Shown: piece after piece, positions 1-5,502 of the stretch | Layout: every line of letters starts with the position of its first letter | Position numbering within the stretch: position 1 is the first letter of the stretch | From: Faucicola sp902506215 | Lineage (GTDB): Bacteria > Pseudomonadota > Gammaproteobacteria > Pseudomonadales > Moraxellaceae | Assembly (NCBI GenBank): GCA_016888885.1 | Contig: CP069432.1 | Coordinates: forward strand, 1 to 7,046 | Direction of reading: 5' to 3' | Length of the DNA stretch: 7,046 nucleotides | Program-made: the position numbers and the translations under genes | The notes under the pieces: model-generated | Databases searched by the model: none | Told to the model about the DNA's origin: nothing | The model's input: the letters and a program-made list of their open reading frames with translations, nothing else

Positions 1-1343
1 ATTTAGGCATAAAACAAAATGGAGACGCTAACTATATTGGCGATATTCCTTTAGCATCTAATAATCAATTAAAATCCTTAGAATTTATACCAACTAATTC
101 ACATTTTCCAAGTAATGTTAATGGGCGAATAAGTTTAGATATTCCTTTAAAAATAGACCCCCTTCTCAATTATCAAGCTCTTGTAAATTTGAAAACTCTA
201 AGTTCAAATTTGCAACCATCTAGTATTGCTGTAAGTCCATTTCGTAGTGAATTTCAAAATGTATTTTATGTTCCTGAAAAAGATTTAAATATTAAATTGA
301 AGTCTGGTATAAATTTAAATATTCCTGCGAATGCCTTAAATAAACCACAAATATTTGTAGTAAGCGAAAATAATGTTGGTGAAAAAATTCCTTTAATTGA
401 TATATATCCCTATTTAAAATTAAATAAGAACTTAACTCTTACTCTACCCCAGGAGACTGTTGGATCTCGAAGTACATTTGCTAGTCCTGGATACAGTTCA
501 CAAATTATTTCCAATACCACGAGCACTTTTAGAGAATCTTCCATCAAAATTGCTACTCGTGCGGCTACAGCTCAATCGTGTCAGCAAATTATTAGTAGTA
601 ATATCAATGCTTGGATACAGCAACTAAGAGGTACTGCAAATGGATTATTGCGTATATCCCAATGTGAGAATATTCCACCATATATGCATATAGTATTAGT
701 TGATAATACTCGAACAAAAGTAATAGTAGCTGCTGAAAAATACTCTGCTAACTCCCCTAATAATCAAGTAAAATTATTACCAATCACCGATTATATTGGT
801 GTTCCTAGAGTGAAGTCAGGTATTAATGGCTTTGTATGGGATGGTGATAGCGGTTCAAGTAGAGGGCAACAAGGCACTTTAATTGGCAATGTTGTAAGCG
901 GGGGTAGAGTTCTTTCAACTGCAGCTCCTGGGAAAAATTATTACAATTTTCATTTTTTTAATAATAATACTACTAACTGGCAATTAACTCAGGGACCATA
1001 TAATTTCCCTGCCAATTTACAGACTGCTGTTGGTTCATCCACTTCAATTGTTAAAAATGGAGCTTGCTCAGGACAAGGTAACACTGACCGTTGGTCAGCA
1101 ATTGGTAGTAATAATAATTATGTAACGGCTATGATGTCATCAACTTCAGGTTCAGAAGTTAATGATAAAGACTTATGCCCTATTTTCCAAAGTCTGACGA
1201 TGAATAATGCGATTCGCCTAGATGGTGGTCCAAGTGCAGCAATTTTTTGGGATAATTTACATTTAAACCCTCTGGTTGGTGCAAGTAAATTTTATTATGG
1301 CACAGCTAGAAGTGTTGCCTATCCTTTACTTTCTTATAAATGA
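1..1343 (+). CDS. Exported phosphodiester glycosidase-like (NAGPA-domain) protein, C-terminal part
   Basis: The frame is open from base 3, so this is the 3' part of the gene that starts at 6863; a TTG at 189 is not the real start. Numbering on the 508-residue joined protein, residues 22 to about 220 are an Asn/Ser/Ile-rich, probably beta-rich region that I do not recognise. Residues about 290-508 resemble the phosphodiester glycosidase family (PF09992, the domain of human GlcNAc-1-phosphodiester N-acetylglucosaminidase). The hallmarks are an INGF segment at 336-339 followed by an acidic Asp/Gly stretch, an RWSAIG segment at 425-430, and LDGGPSA at 468-474, which matches the family's LDGGGS signature. 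Such enzymes remove sugars from phosphodiester-linked glycans. Six cysteines (46, 52, 255, 283, 417, 454) fit an exported, disulfide-bonded protein. The natural substrate cannot be told from sequence. The family is fairly sure; activity is unproven. Confidence 0.8.
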   Translation, partial: LGIKQNGDANYIGDIPLASNNQLKSLEFIPTNSHFPSNVNGRISLDIPLKIDPLLNYQALVNLKTLSSNLQPSSIAVSPFRSEFQNVFYVPEKDLNIKLKSGINLNIPANALNKPQIFVVSENNVGEKIPLIDIYPYLKLNKNLTLTLPQETVGSRSTFASPGYSSQIISNTTSTFRESSIKIATRAATAQSCQQIISSNINAWIQQLRGTANGLLRISQCENIPPYMHIVLVDNTRTKVIVAAEKYSANSPNNQVKLLPITDYIGVPRVKSGINGFVWDGDSGSSRGQQGTLIGNVVSGGRVLSTAAPGKNYYNFHFFNNNTTNWQLTQGPYNFPANLQTAVGSSTSIVKNGACSGQGNTDRWSAIGSNNNYVTAMMSSTSGSEVNDKDLCPIFQSLTMNNAIRLDGGPSAAIFWDNLHLNPLVGASKFYYGTARSVAYPLLSYK

Positions 1344-1392
1344 TTGATTTGGGTTGTGTTGAATATCTATCTCTTTATCCTTTGATTGTCAG

Positions 1393-1429
1393 GAGCTATA
1401 AGAAAATTAAATAATTTCACTTGTAGCCC
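1393..1429. terminator. Hairpin between convergent genes, probable terminator
   Basis: GCTATAAG (1395-1402) pairs with CTTGTAGC (1420-1427) with one G-U pair, and inside it AAATT (1404-1408) pairs with AATTT (1413-1417) around a 4-base loop. A small internal loop separates the two stems. It lies about 50 bases past the glycosidase stop and before the convergent mobilisation operon. No long T run follows, so its strength as an intrinsic terminator is uncertain. The rest of 1344-1489 shows nothing coding. Confidence 0.4.
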
Positions 1430-1489
1430 TCATTTATTAATGGTGTAAAGTATTGAAGTTGAAAAGACCGTAAATTTATTAAAACTTTT

Positions 1490-2173
1490 CTATTTACTTT
1501 GCCAAGAACTGGGCAAACGACAATAAGCCGTCTTATCGCCTATTGAACTTTGCCCATAATTACACTGCTCAATCAGTACCTTCACACAAGCCACCCCATC
1601 ACAGCGTCTAAAATCCGCCCCTGTCTCACGTTCTATCAAAGCAAGTTCCGCTCTACGTTGTTTGACTTCTTCAAATGATGGAGCGAACCAAAGGGTAAAC
1701 GCCATTATCAACAAGAATGATAAAATCAGACTACCACCAATGATACACATGGTTTTTAGCCCTAGCGTTTCCTGTATCTTACTTGTGGCGTTATTTACCA
1801 CCGCTGACGAATCTTTGAGTAGCTTGATATAATCAAAGGTCACACGGCTAGCATCGTTCTGTAAATCGCTAATCCCTGCATGAATACCCCTATCGACCCC
1901 ACGTCTTACCTGTTGTTCTAAGGGCAAGCCTAGGCTTTGCTGAACTGTGTTAGTAACCCCACGCAATACCGCCGTCTCTAGCTCTTTGGCAGACTTTAAA
2001 TTCTCGTTTTTTAAGTCCTTGATGGTCTCAAGTTGTTTTTCAACCGTGTTTGCCAATTGGCTAATCTGTTCAGATTGGGCGGTAATAACCGCTTGCTGTT
2101 GCTTAGTCTGTTCTACCAACTGCTCAATGGTTGCCATCATCATAAACAGGCGTTCATCATTATTCATGCTCAT
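1490..2173 (-). CDS. Coiled-coil membrane protein of the mobilisation operon (MobB-like in position)
   Basis: A 227-residue protein encoded directly after the relaxase; its ATG overlaps the relaxase TGA by four bases (ATGA), so the two are translationally coupled. Residues about 14-66 are rich in Gln/Glu/Lys with regular hydrophobic spacing and should form a coiled coil. Residues 142-164 form one clear transmembrane helix. The tail after it has four cysteines (191, 196, 204, 218), which would form disulfides if it faces the periplasm. No enzymatic motif is visible. By position and architecture it parallels the membrane accessory proteins of MobQ-type plasmids (MobB of R1162 aids the relaxosome and contacts the coupling protein), but I do not see sequence identity to MobB. 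A role in relaxosome anchoring is inference. Confidence 0.75.
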   Translation of the reverse strand: MSMNNDERLFMMMATIEQLVEQTKQQQAVITAQSEQISQLANTVEKQLETIKDLKNENLKSAKELETAVLRGVTNTVQQSLGLPLEQQVRRGVDRGIHAGISDLQNDASRVTFDYIKLLKDSSAVVNNATSKIQETLGLKTMCIIGGSLILSFLLIMAFTLWFAPSFEEVKQRRAELALIERETGADFRRCDGVACVKVLIEQCNYGQSSIGDKTAYCRLPSSWQSK

Positions 2174-3390
2174 GGGCTAAATCCTATGTCGTTATCGTAT
2201 TTGGGTGTGAGTTTTGATTGGCTTCGTTCTAACTGGCGTTGCCGTTCGGCTTCTCGCTGTGCCTGTTTCTCTGCAAGGGCTTTCTCGGCTTTCCATTGCT
2301 CATACTTGCTCATGGCGGATTGCTCAAGCGTTTGCAGGGCATTGGGCGGTTGGGTTGTCTGCTCACTCACAGGGATATTTTTTTGGGCTTTCCACGCTTC
2401 ATACTGTGACCGCCAATCTTGTTCATTCGTTGGTAATTTTTGTGGGTGTTGGGAAACATCTATTTTAACATCAATGCTAGGCGGTCTAATTTCACTCTGT
2501 TGCGATTTTATAGGGGTAGTTGGTGTTACCCTAGATGAAACACCTTCGTGTGGCTCTATGGACGTTTTAGACGCATTTTTGAGCGTTTGCTGAATTATTA
2601 TCTCACTGGCTAGGATTTTTTGTTGCACAAGATTGGTGTTATAGGCTTTGATATCTCGGTTTTTGTCGCCCACGTCTGTGCGTATGCCTTGGCGTTCCAG
2701 TTCGGTGGCTTGCCAACCCATTTTAACCGTTGGTAGAGTGTCTAGCCCCCTGTCTTTGTGGCTACGGTGGTCGATACGCTCATCTATGCCATGCTCGGCT
2801 AGATATTCGTTGGTTAAGTCCGCCCACGCCTTACGGATTTCTTTGAGTTCATCTTGATTGGATAATAGCCCTGCCTGTTTTAACTGGGTATTGCTCATCT
2901 CAAGCTGAGATTTGTCGGTCAGTTTGATGTTGCCGTGTCGGTCTTGCTCAATTTTTCTTGTTGTTAAAAGCAAATGGGCGTGAAAATTGCGATTATCTCC
3001 CTGCTTATCGGGTGCATGAACTGCCACATCAACCGCTACTTGATATTTTTCACTTAACTGACTGGCAAACTCATAAGCCAGCATTTTGCCTGTGGCTTGG
3101 TCGCCCTGCATTAACTCATGGGGAATATTAATCACAATCTCTCTAGCCGTTCGGCTATTGCTTCGATTTTCACTTTTTTCCGCTAAGTTCCAAAGCTCGT
3201 TACGGTCAATTTTAAAACCATTGGGGCTTGCAATTTCTTTCCAAATCACTCCCTTACGTTTTGAATAATCGTATGTCTTACCTAATCGCTCATCGGTAAT
3301 GGCAATCCCTGCACGATATGCAATACTCGCAACGGCACTTCTTCCGCTACTGCGTGATATTGGTTTAGTCGAAAGGTGATAAATCGCCAT
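2170..3390 (-). CDS. mobA: MobA/MobL-family (MobQ) relaxase
   Basis: A 406-residue DNA nicking enzyme that would cut and covalently hold one strand at oriT for mobilisation. The N-terminus MAIYHLSTKPISRS closely follows R1162 MobA, and Tyr25 falls exactly at the catalytic tyrosine position of that protein. Glu84 sits in the conserved REIVINIPHEL segment. The metal-binding histidine triad is visible as His125, His137 and His139 (the HAH of the HUH motif). IDHRS at 206-210 is another family signature. The relaxase domain covers about residues 1-245. The remainder is a charged linker and a Gln/Glu-rich tail containing two similar motifs, YEAWKAQK (330-337) and YEQWKAEK (363-370). There is no primase domain, unlike the much longer R1162 MobA. 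The start at 3390 fits the family N-terminus; the ribosome binding site is weak (an A-rich AAAAGAAAAA). Confidence 0.95.
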   Translation of the reverse strand: MAIYHLSTKPISRSSGRSAVASIAYRAGIAITDERLGKTYDYSKRKGVIWKEIASPNGFKIDRNELWNLAEKSENRSNSRTAREIVINIPHELMQGDQATGKMLAYEFASQLSEKYQVAVDVAVHAPDKQGDNRNFHAHLLLTTRKIEQDRHGNIKLTDKSQLEMSNTQLKQAGLLSNQDELKEIRKAWADLTNEYLAEHGIDERIDHRSHKDRGLDTLPTVKMGWQATELERQGIRTDVGDKNRDIKAYNTNLVQQKILASEIIIQQTLKNASKTSIEPHEGVSSRVTPTTPIKSQQSEIRPPSIDVKIDVSQHPQKLPTNEQDWRSQYEAWKAQKNIPVSEQTTQPPNALQTLEQSAMSKYEQWKAEKALAEKQAQREAERQRQLERSQSKLTPKYDNDIGFSP

Positions 3391-3501
3391 AATGTTTATT
3401 TTTCTTTTGTCTTTTTAAAAAAATCGCCTTAGGGGTTTTGTGGGGGTTGCAAGGGGGAACGCCTGCCGAACTTGAAAACTTGGGATAATGTAGCTTGCGG
3501 A

Positions 3502-3510
3502 ATTATAACA
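3502..3510 (-). promoter_or_regulatory. mobA: Extended -10 promoter for the mobA operon
   Basis: The minus strand reads TGTTATAAT across 3510-3502, a perfect TATAAT preceded by the TGn of an extended -10 element. No good -35 is seen, which is normal for this promoter class. Transcription would begin near 3495 and leave a leader of about 100 bases before the mobA ATG at 3390, covering the G-tract region. Confidence 0.5.
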
Positions 3511-3540
3511 AAGTTTTCGTAAGTTCGCACTTCGTGTTAT

Positions 3541-3568
3541 TTGCCCATAGTGTGTTCCGTGTTATAAT
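3541..3568 (+). promoter_or_regulatory. Promoter for the accessory mobilisation / brnT operon
   Basis: TTGCCC (3541-3546), a 16-base spacer and a perfect TATAAT (3563-3568) with TGT immediately before it (extended -10). Transcription would start near 3575, about 23 bases before the ATG at 3598. The -10 is one arm of the inverted repeat whose other arm is the mobA -10, so a single regulator, such as the relaxosome or a BrnA-like protein, could control both directions. That regulation is inference. Confidence 0.55.
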
Positions 3569-3597
3569 TGGGTGTATCTTATTACAAGGCGGTGGTT

Positions 3598-3876
3598 ATG
3601 GCAGACTTAGAACAGCAGTTAGCACAGTTAGAGAAAAAAGCGAATTTATTGAAAGAAAGAATCAAGAAACAAGATACTGCCGAAAAGGTGGTTATTGGTG
3701 GCATGATGTTGGCTTATGCTCGTAAAAGTCCTGCCAATGCAAAACGCTTGCTTGATATTATGCAAAGTGAGTTAAGGGAACAAGATTTAAAGCGTGTGGA
3801 TAGGGCTAAAAATGAGTTGTCTTTGATTGTGGCTAACAATGATTTGGCAAATGCTAGTCAATATCAAGGTGGTTAA
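3598..3876 (+). CDS. Small MobC/TraD-like mobilisation accessory protein
   Basis: A 92-residue protein, first gene of a four-gene operon and divergent from the relaxase. The start at 3598 is preferred because AAGGCGG lies just before it; an upstream TTG at 3568 would fall inside the promoter. Residues 1-30 form a heptad-patterned coiled coil (LEQQLAQLEKKANLLKERI), followed by a charged turn and VVIGGMMLAYARKSP. This order of coiled coil, Lys/Glu-rich stretch and a short Gly-containing hydrophobic helix resembles the small TraD/MobC-type proteins encoded opposite MobA/L relaxases. Those proteins help the relaxase bind or melt oriT. The resemblance is in pattern rather than strong identity. Position beside the probable oriT supports a relaxosome role. 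Confidence 0.6.
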   Translation: MADLEQQLAQLEKKANLLKERIKKQDTAEKVVIGGMMLAYARKSPANAKRLLDIMQSELREQDLKRVDRAKNELSLIVANNDLANASQYQGG

Positions 3877-3878
3877 TT

Positions 3879-4178
3879 ATGCCTATTCTTGATTTGTTCG
3901 GTATGGTCTTTGAGTGGCATGATGATAAGTTTGAGTTAGTCCATCAAAATCGTGGGGTTTCTTTGGAAGAAGTCGCTAGTGTGTTCTTTGATGATTATTC
4001 GATTGATAAGGACGATTTTGGGGATTATGATGAGCAAAGAACATTAACTATCGGGATGAGTAATCAAGCTCGTTTGTTGGTTGTGGTTTGGACACAAAGA
4101 GAAAATATCATTCGTATTATTACGGCTTTTTTTCCAACGAAAAGCCAAGAAAAGGAGTACGCCAATGCAAGATATTGA
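3879..4178 (+). CDS. brnT: BrnT-family (DUF497) toxin, atypical
   Basis: A 99-residue protein beginning two bases after the previous stop, with AGGTGG in the end of that gene as ribosome binding site. FEWHDDKFEL at 11-20, GVSLEEVASVFFDD at 26-39, RTLTIGM at 54-60 and LLVVVWTQR..IIRIITA at 66-83 follow the order of the BrnT family, which are RelE-like ribonucleases that block translation. Two positions are unusual: the common KHG before GVSxEEA is NRG here (24-26), and the usual ISAR near the end is ITAFF (81-85), lacking the conserved arginine. The toxin could therefore be weakened or altered. The gene overlaps its BrnA-like partner by 14 bases. Family call is confident; toxicity is not. Confidence 0.8.
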   Translation: MPILDLFGMVFEWHDDKFELVHQNRGVSLEEVASVFFDDYSIDKDDFGDYDEQRTLTIGMSNQARLLVVVWTQRENIIRIITAFFPTKSQEKEYANARY

Positions 4179-4392
4179 TTTGGAATATGAACGCTATAAG
4201 AATTTTGATTTTAGTGGGGCTACTCGCACCCAAAATCCTAAAATCTTAGAAATGCGTGCTAGAAAAAAAGCCTATGATAGGTTTATGGAATTTTTTGATA
4301 CGGAAGTTCGAGAGATTGTGTTAAGCCATGATACCCCACAGGATAGAACACGCTTGAACGCTGTGATTAAGGCAATGTATGCAACCGCTTGA
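4165..4392 (+). CDS. BrnA-like antitoxin candidate
   Basis: A 75-residue protein whose ATG at 4165 follows AAGGAG by a good distance and overlaps the end of brnT by 14 bases. A longer frame from 4081 lies inside brnT and lacks a credible start. The N-terminal YKNFDFSGATRTQNPKI resembles the DFSKAKR-type start of BrnA antitoxins, and DRTRLNAVIKAMYA near the end (about 61-74) resembles the YQTRINAILRAY helix of their ribbon-helix-helix. The usual RVTIRLD strand is not clear; VREIVLSHD takes its place. In known systems BrnA neutralises BrnT and represses the operon promoter. The partner role rests mostly on gene order plus these two partial matches. Confidence 0.6.
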   Translation: MQDIDLEYERYKNFDFSGATRTQNPKILEMRARKKAYDRFMEFFDTEVREIVLSHDTPQDRTRLNAVIKAMYATA

Positions 4393-4645
4393 ATATACCG
4401 CTGAACAACGTGACAAGGTGTTAGATGATTTGTTTGCTATGTTGCCTAGTCAAAATGGGTTGGTGATTGAGCGTTTGCAGAATAGCAATATGCGATATGC
4501 TGTAAGGTCGTTTGCTAATCCTGCTGAATCGGTAGAATCCGTCACGGTGTTGAAGTTTGGTACTGGTGACGGATTTTCTAAAGACAGTAAGCCAAGAGAT
4601 ACTAATTCGATTGAACGCTATCTTGAGCAAGCTAAAGGGCATTAG
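4379..4645 (+). CDS. Unrecognised 88-residue protein, last gene of the brnT operon
   Basis: The ATG at 4379 overlaps the BrnA-like gene by 14 bases, and an AAGG about 6 bases upstream, inside that gene, can serve for initiation. The protein is soluble and mildly charged, with no signal peptide, membrane segment or cysteine. A likely helix (EQRDKVLDDLFAML, about 9-22) is followed by strand-like segments (LVIERLQ, MRYAVRSF, SVTVLKFG) and a helical end (SIERYLEQAKG). I do not recognise the family. Tight coupling suggests it works with the toxin/antitoxin-like pair or with mobilisation. It ends just before a strong hairpin. Confidence 0.7.
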   Translation: MQPLEYTAEQRDKVLDDLFAMLPSQNGLVIERLQNSNMRYAVRSFANPAESVESVTVLKFGTGDGFSKDSKPRDTNSIERYLEQAKGH

Positions 4646-4646
4646 A

Positions 4647-4685
4647 AATAGAAAAGACCACTAACTAATAGTAGTCTTTTCTATT
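4647..4685. terminator. Bidirectional intrinsic terminator
   Basis: A 17-base arm at 4647-4663 (starting AATAGAAAAGACC) pairs with 4669-4685 (ending GTCTTTTCTATT) with one C-T mismatch and a 5-base loop. The right arm is T-rich in both reading directions. It starts 2 bases after the stop at 4645 and ends 7 bases before the convergent stop at 4692, so it can end both operons. Confidence 0.85.
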
Positions 4686-4691
4686 AAAAAT

Positions 4692-4898
4692 TTAAAGCAC
4701 AAAGCCTTCTGACCAATTTAATTTATCTAATTCATACTCATCAATATTGAATCCATTTTTTGTGCTTTCAAAACCTTGTTTGCTAGATAACTGTTCAATC
4801 GCCTTTTTAGCATCATTTTCAGAAGAAAATATACCTATAATTTTCATTCTTTCAGGCTTATCATCTACAGTATGCTCTAGTAAATAAACTTTACTCAT
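4692..4898 (-). CDS. DUF7336-like small protein, candidate immunity protein
   Basis: A 68-residue cytosolic protein. The start at 4898 (MSKVYLLEHT) is chosen because GGAG lies 6 bases upstream; the in-frame TTG at 4910 is part of that ribosome binding site. KVYLLEH, KIIGIFSSENDAKKAIEQL, GF, F.IDEYELD and W.EGF follow the pattern I associate with DUF7336: a strand, a helix bearing the S.E.A..AI signature, and a C-terminal WxEGF. It has no signal peptide or membrane segment and no cysteine. It begins 33 bases after the stop of the exported toxin-like gene on the same strand. Small acidic proteins in this position behind toxin domains are usually immunity proteins, so that role is inferred from context and not demonstrated. 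Confidence 0.7.
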   Translation of the reverse strand: MSKVYLLEHTVDDKPERMKIIGIFSSENDAKKAIEQLSSKQGFESTKNGFNIDEYELDKLNWSEGFVL

Positions 4899-4931
4899 AA
4901 TAATCTCCAAAATTTTTTAATATCTTAATTA

Positions 4932-5258
4932 TTATTCAAAACCTCTGTCACCAAATTTTTGAATTTTATTAAATTCTGTGGCTGCTCCTTTTTGGTAATT
5001 ATCAACATTATAATGTGTTCTAATCGCTCTATCTGCAAATGTTTTTCCATCTTCATTAGGTTGCTTACAAGGGCGATAGTTCTCGTTTATTACCCAACTT
5101 GGAACGTCTTTTGCTGCTTCTTTGCCAGTCGCTCCAGAAACTCTAACTTTATAGGCTTTACATTGGGGAAAAACTTTAGTATTTGGTGCAGAATGGCTTA
5201 CTGTTGAAAGTGAAGCTAATCCTATAGCTAAAGATAATCCTAAAACAATATTTTTCAT
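4932..5258 (-). CDS. Exported small protein with polymorphic-toxin C-terminal-like domain
   Basis: A 108-residue protein with a clear Sec signal peptide (Lys2, hydrophobic 4-20, cleavage about residue 23-24) and an AAGGA ribosome binding site 6-7 bases before the ATG. The mature part is about 85 residues with two cysteines (33 and 64) that could form one disulfide. Residues about 42-108, with GKEAAKDVPSW, RPC, GKTFADRA, Y.KGAATEFNKIQKFGDRGFE, resemble the end of many Rhs/CdiA-type polymorphic toxins: a P.W....RP motif, then G..FA.R, then a final EFNKI.K.GDR.F. In those proteins this piece sits at the tip of a very large delivery protein; here it stands alone behind its own signal peptide. It could be a bacteriocin-like effector, or a periplasmic protein of other function. 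The resemblance is from memory of the motif pattern. Confidence 0.65.
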   Translation of the reverse strand: MKNIVLGLSLAIGLASLSTVSHSAPNTKVFPQCKAYKVRVSGATGKEAAKDVPSWVINENYRPCKQPNEDGKTFADRAIRTHYNVDNYQKGAATEFNKIQKFGDRGFE

Positions 5259-5375
5259 AAACTATCCTTTTTTTTAAACAAATAGAAGATATACGATTAA
5301 GTTATTTCAAAAAATTTATCATAAACTAATGTTTTTAGTTTTATATAATTGTTAATTAAATTATATGTCGTTTGA

Positions 5376-5465
5376 TTTTTTTCCTTTGTTTTTCTAAAAA
5401 AATTAAAAAATAAAGACTTTTCTTTTTTATCTTTATTTTTAAAGGTTTTTAAAGATTTTTAGACC
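5376..5465. other. AT-rich region with 10-bp phased repeats, probable DNA unwinding element
   Basis: This stretch is nearly all A and T with long T and A runs. At 5436-5465 three consecutive 10-base units occur: TTTTTAAAGG, TTTTTAAAGA and TTTTTAGACC. A 10-base spacing puts each on the same helix face. It lies about 40 bases before the iterons, the usual place for the melting region of an iteron origin. No convincing DnaA box was found; the nearest, TTATCATAA at about 5318, is a poor match. The remainder of 5259-5375 is AT-rich, without a gene, and must hold the promoter of the toxin-like gene, which I could not place confidently. Confidence 0.55.
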
Positions 5466-5502
5466 CCCTCGCAGACCGCTTGTAGTATGGGATACAGAAA
5501 AC

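Larger units (their letters stand above)
3391..3597. other. Divergent intergenic region, probable oriT
   Basis: This 207-base non-coding stretch separates the relaxase (-) from the accessory mobilisation gene (+), the usual place for a MobQ oriT. On the minus strand, 3533-3522 reads GAAGTGCGAACT, which matches 9 of 12 bases of the R1162 nic-region sequence TAAGTGCGCCCT as I remember it. That site lies between a perfect 10-bp inverted repeat, AATTATAACA (3501-3510) and TGTTATAATT (3560-3569). CGTGTTAT occurs twice in direct orientation (3533-3540 and 3558-3565). Three G tracts lie nearer mobA (3432-3435, 3442-3446, 3453-3457), and AACTTG is repeated at 3469-3474 and 3477-3482. The location is well supported; the exact nic position is a guess. 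Confidence 0.6.

Noticed and set aside
1461..1490. GAAAAG ... CTTTTC possible hairpin at the end of the mob operon
   Set aside because: Only 6 base pairs around an 18-base loop; the hairpin at 1393-1429 is a better terminator candidate.
1947..2180. 77-residue plus-strand frame opposite the coiled-coil gene
   Set aside because: Antisense shadow of the repetitive coiled-coil coding sequence.
2033..2593. 186-residue plus-strand open frame opposite the mob genes
   Set aside because: It lies wholly antisense to two well supported genes, is Cys/Ser/Leu-rich without domain pattern, and has no ribosome binding site.
2648..3268. Short plus-strand frames opposite mobA
   Set aside because: Arg/Ser-rich shadows of the relaxase with no start signals.
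3495..3725. 76-residue plus-strand frame across the oriT region
   Set aside because: It crosses the promoter and overlaps the 92-residue accessory gene in another frame.
4421..4642. 73-residue minus-strand frame
   Set aside because: Antisense to the last gene of the brnT operon, with no ribosome binding site.
4959..5207. 82-residue plus-strand frame
   Set aside because: Antisense to the exported toxin-like gene, Cys/Phe/Ile-rich as expected of a shadow.
5310..5330. TTATCATAA as a DnaA box
   Set aside because: Two mismatches to TTATCCACA in very AT-rich DNA, so expected by chance.
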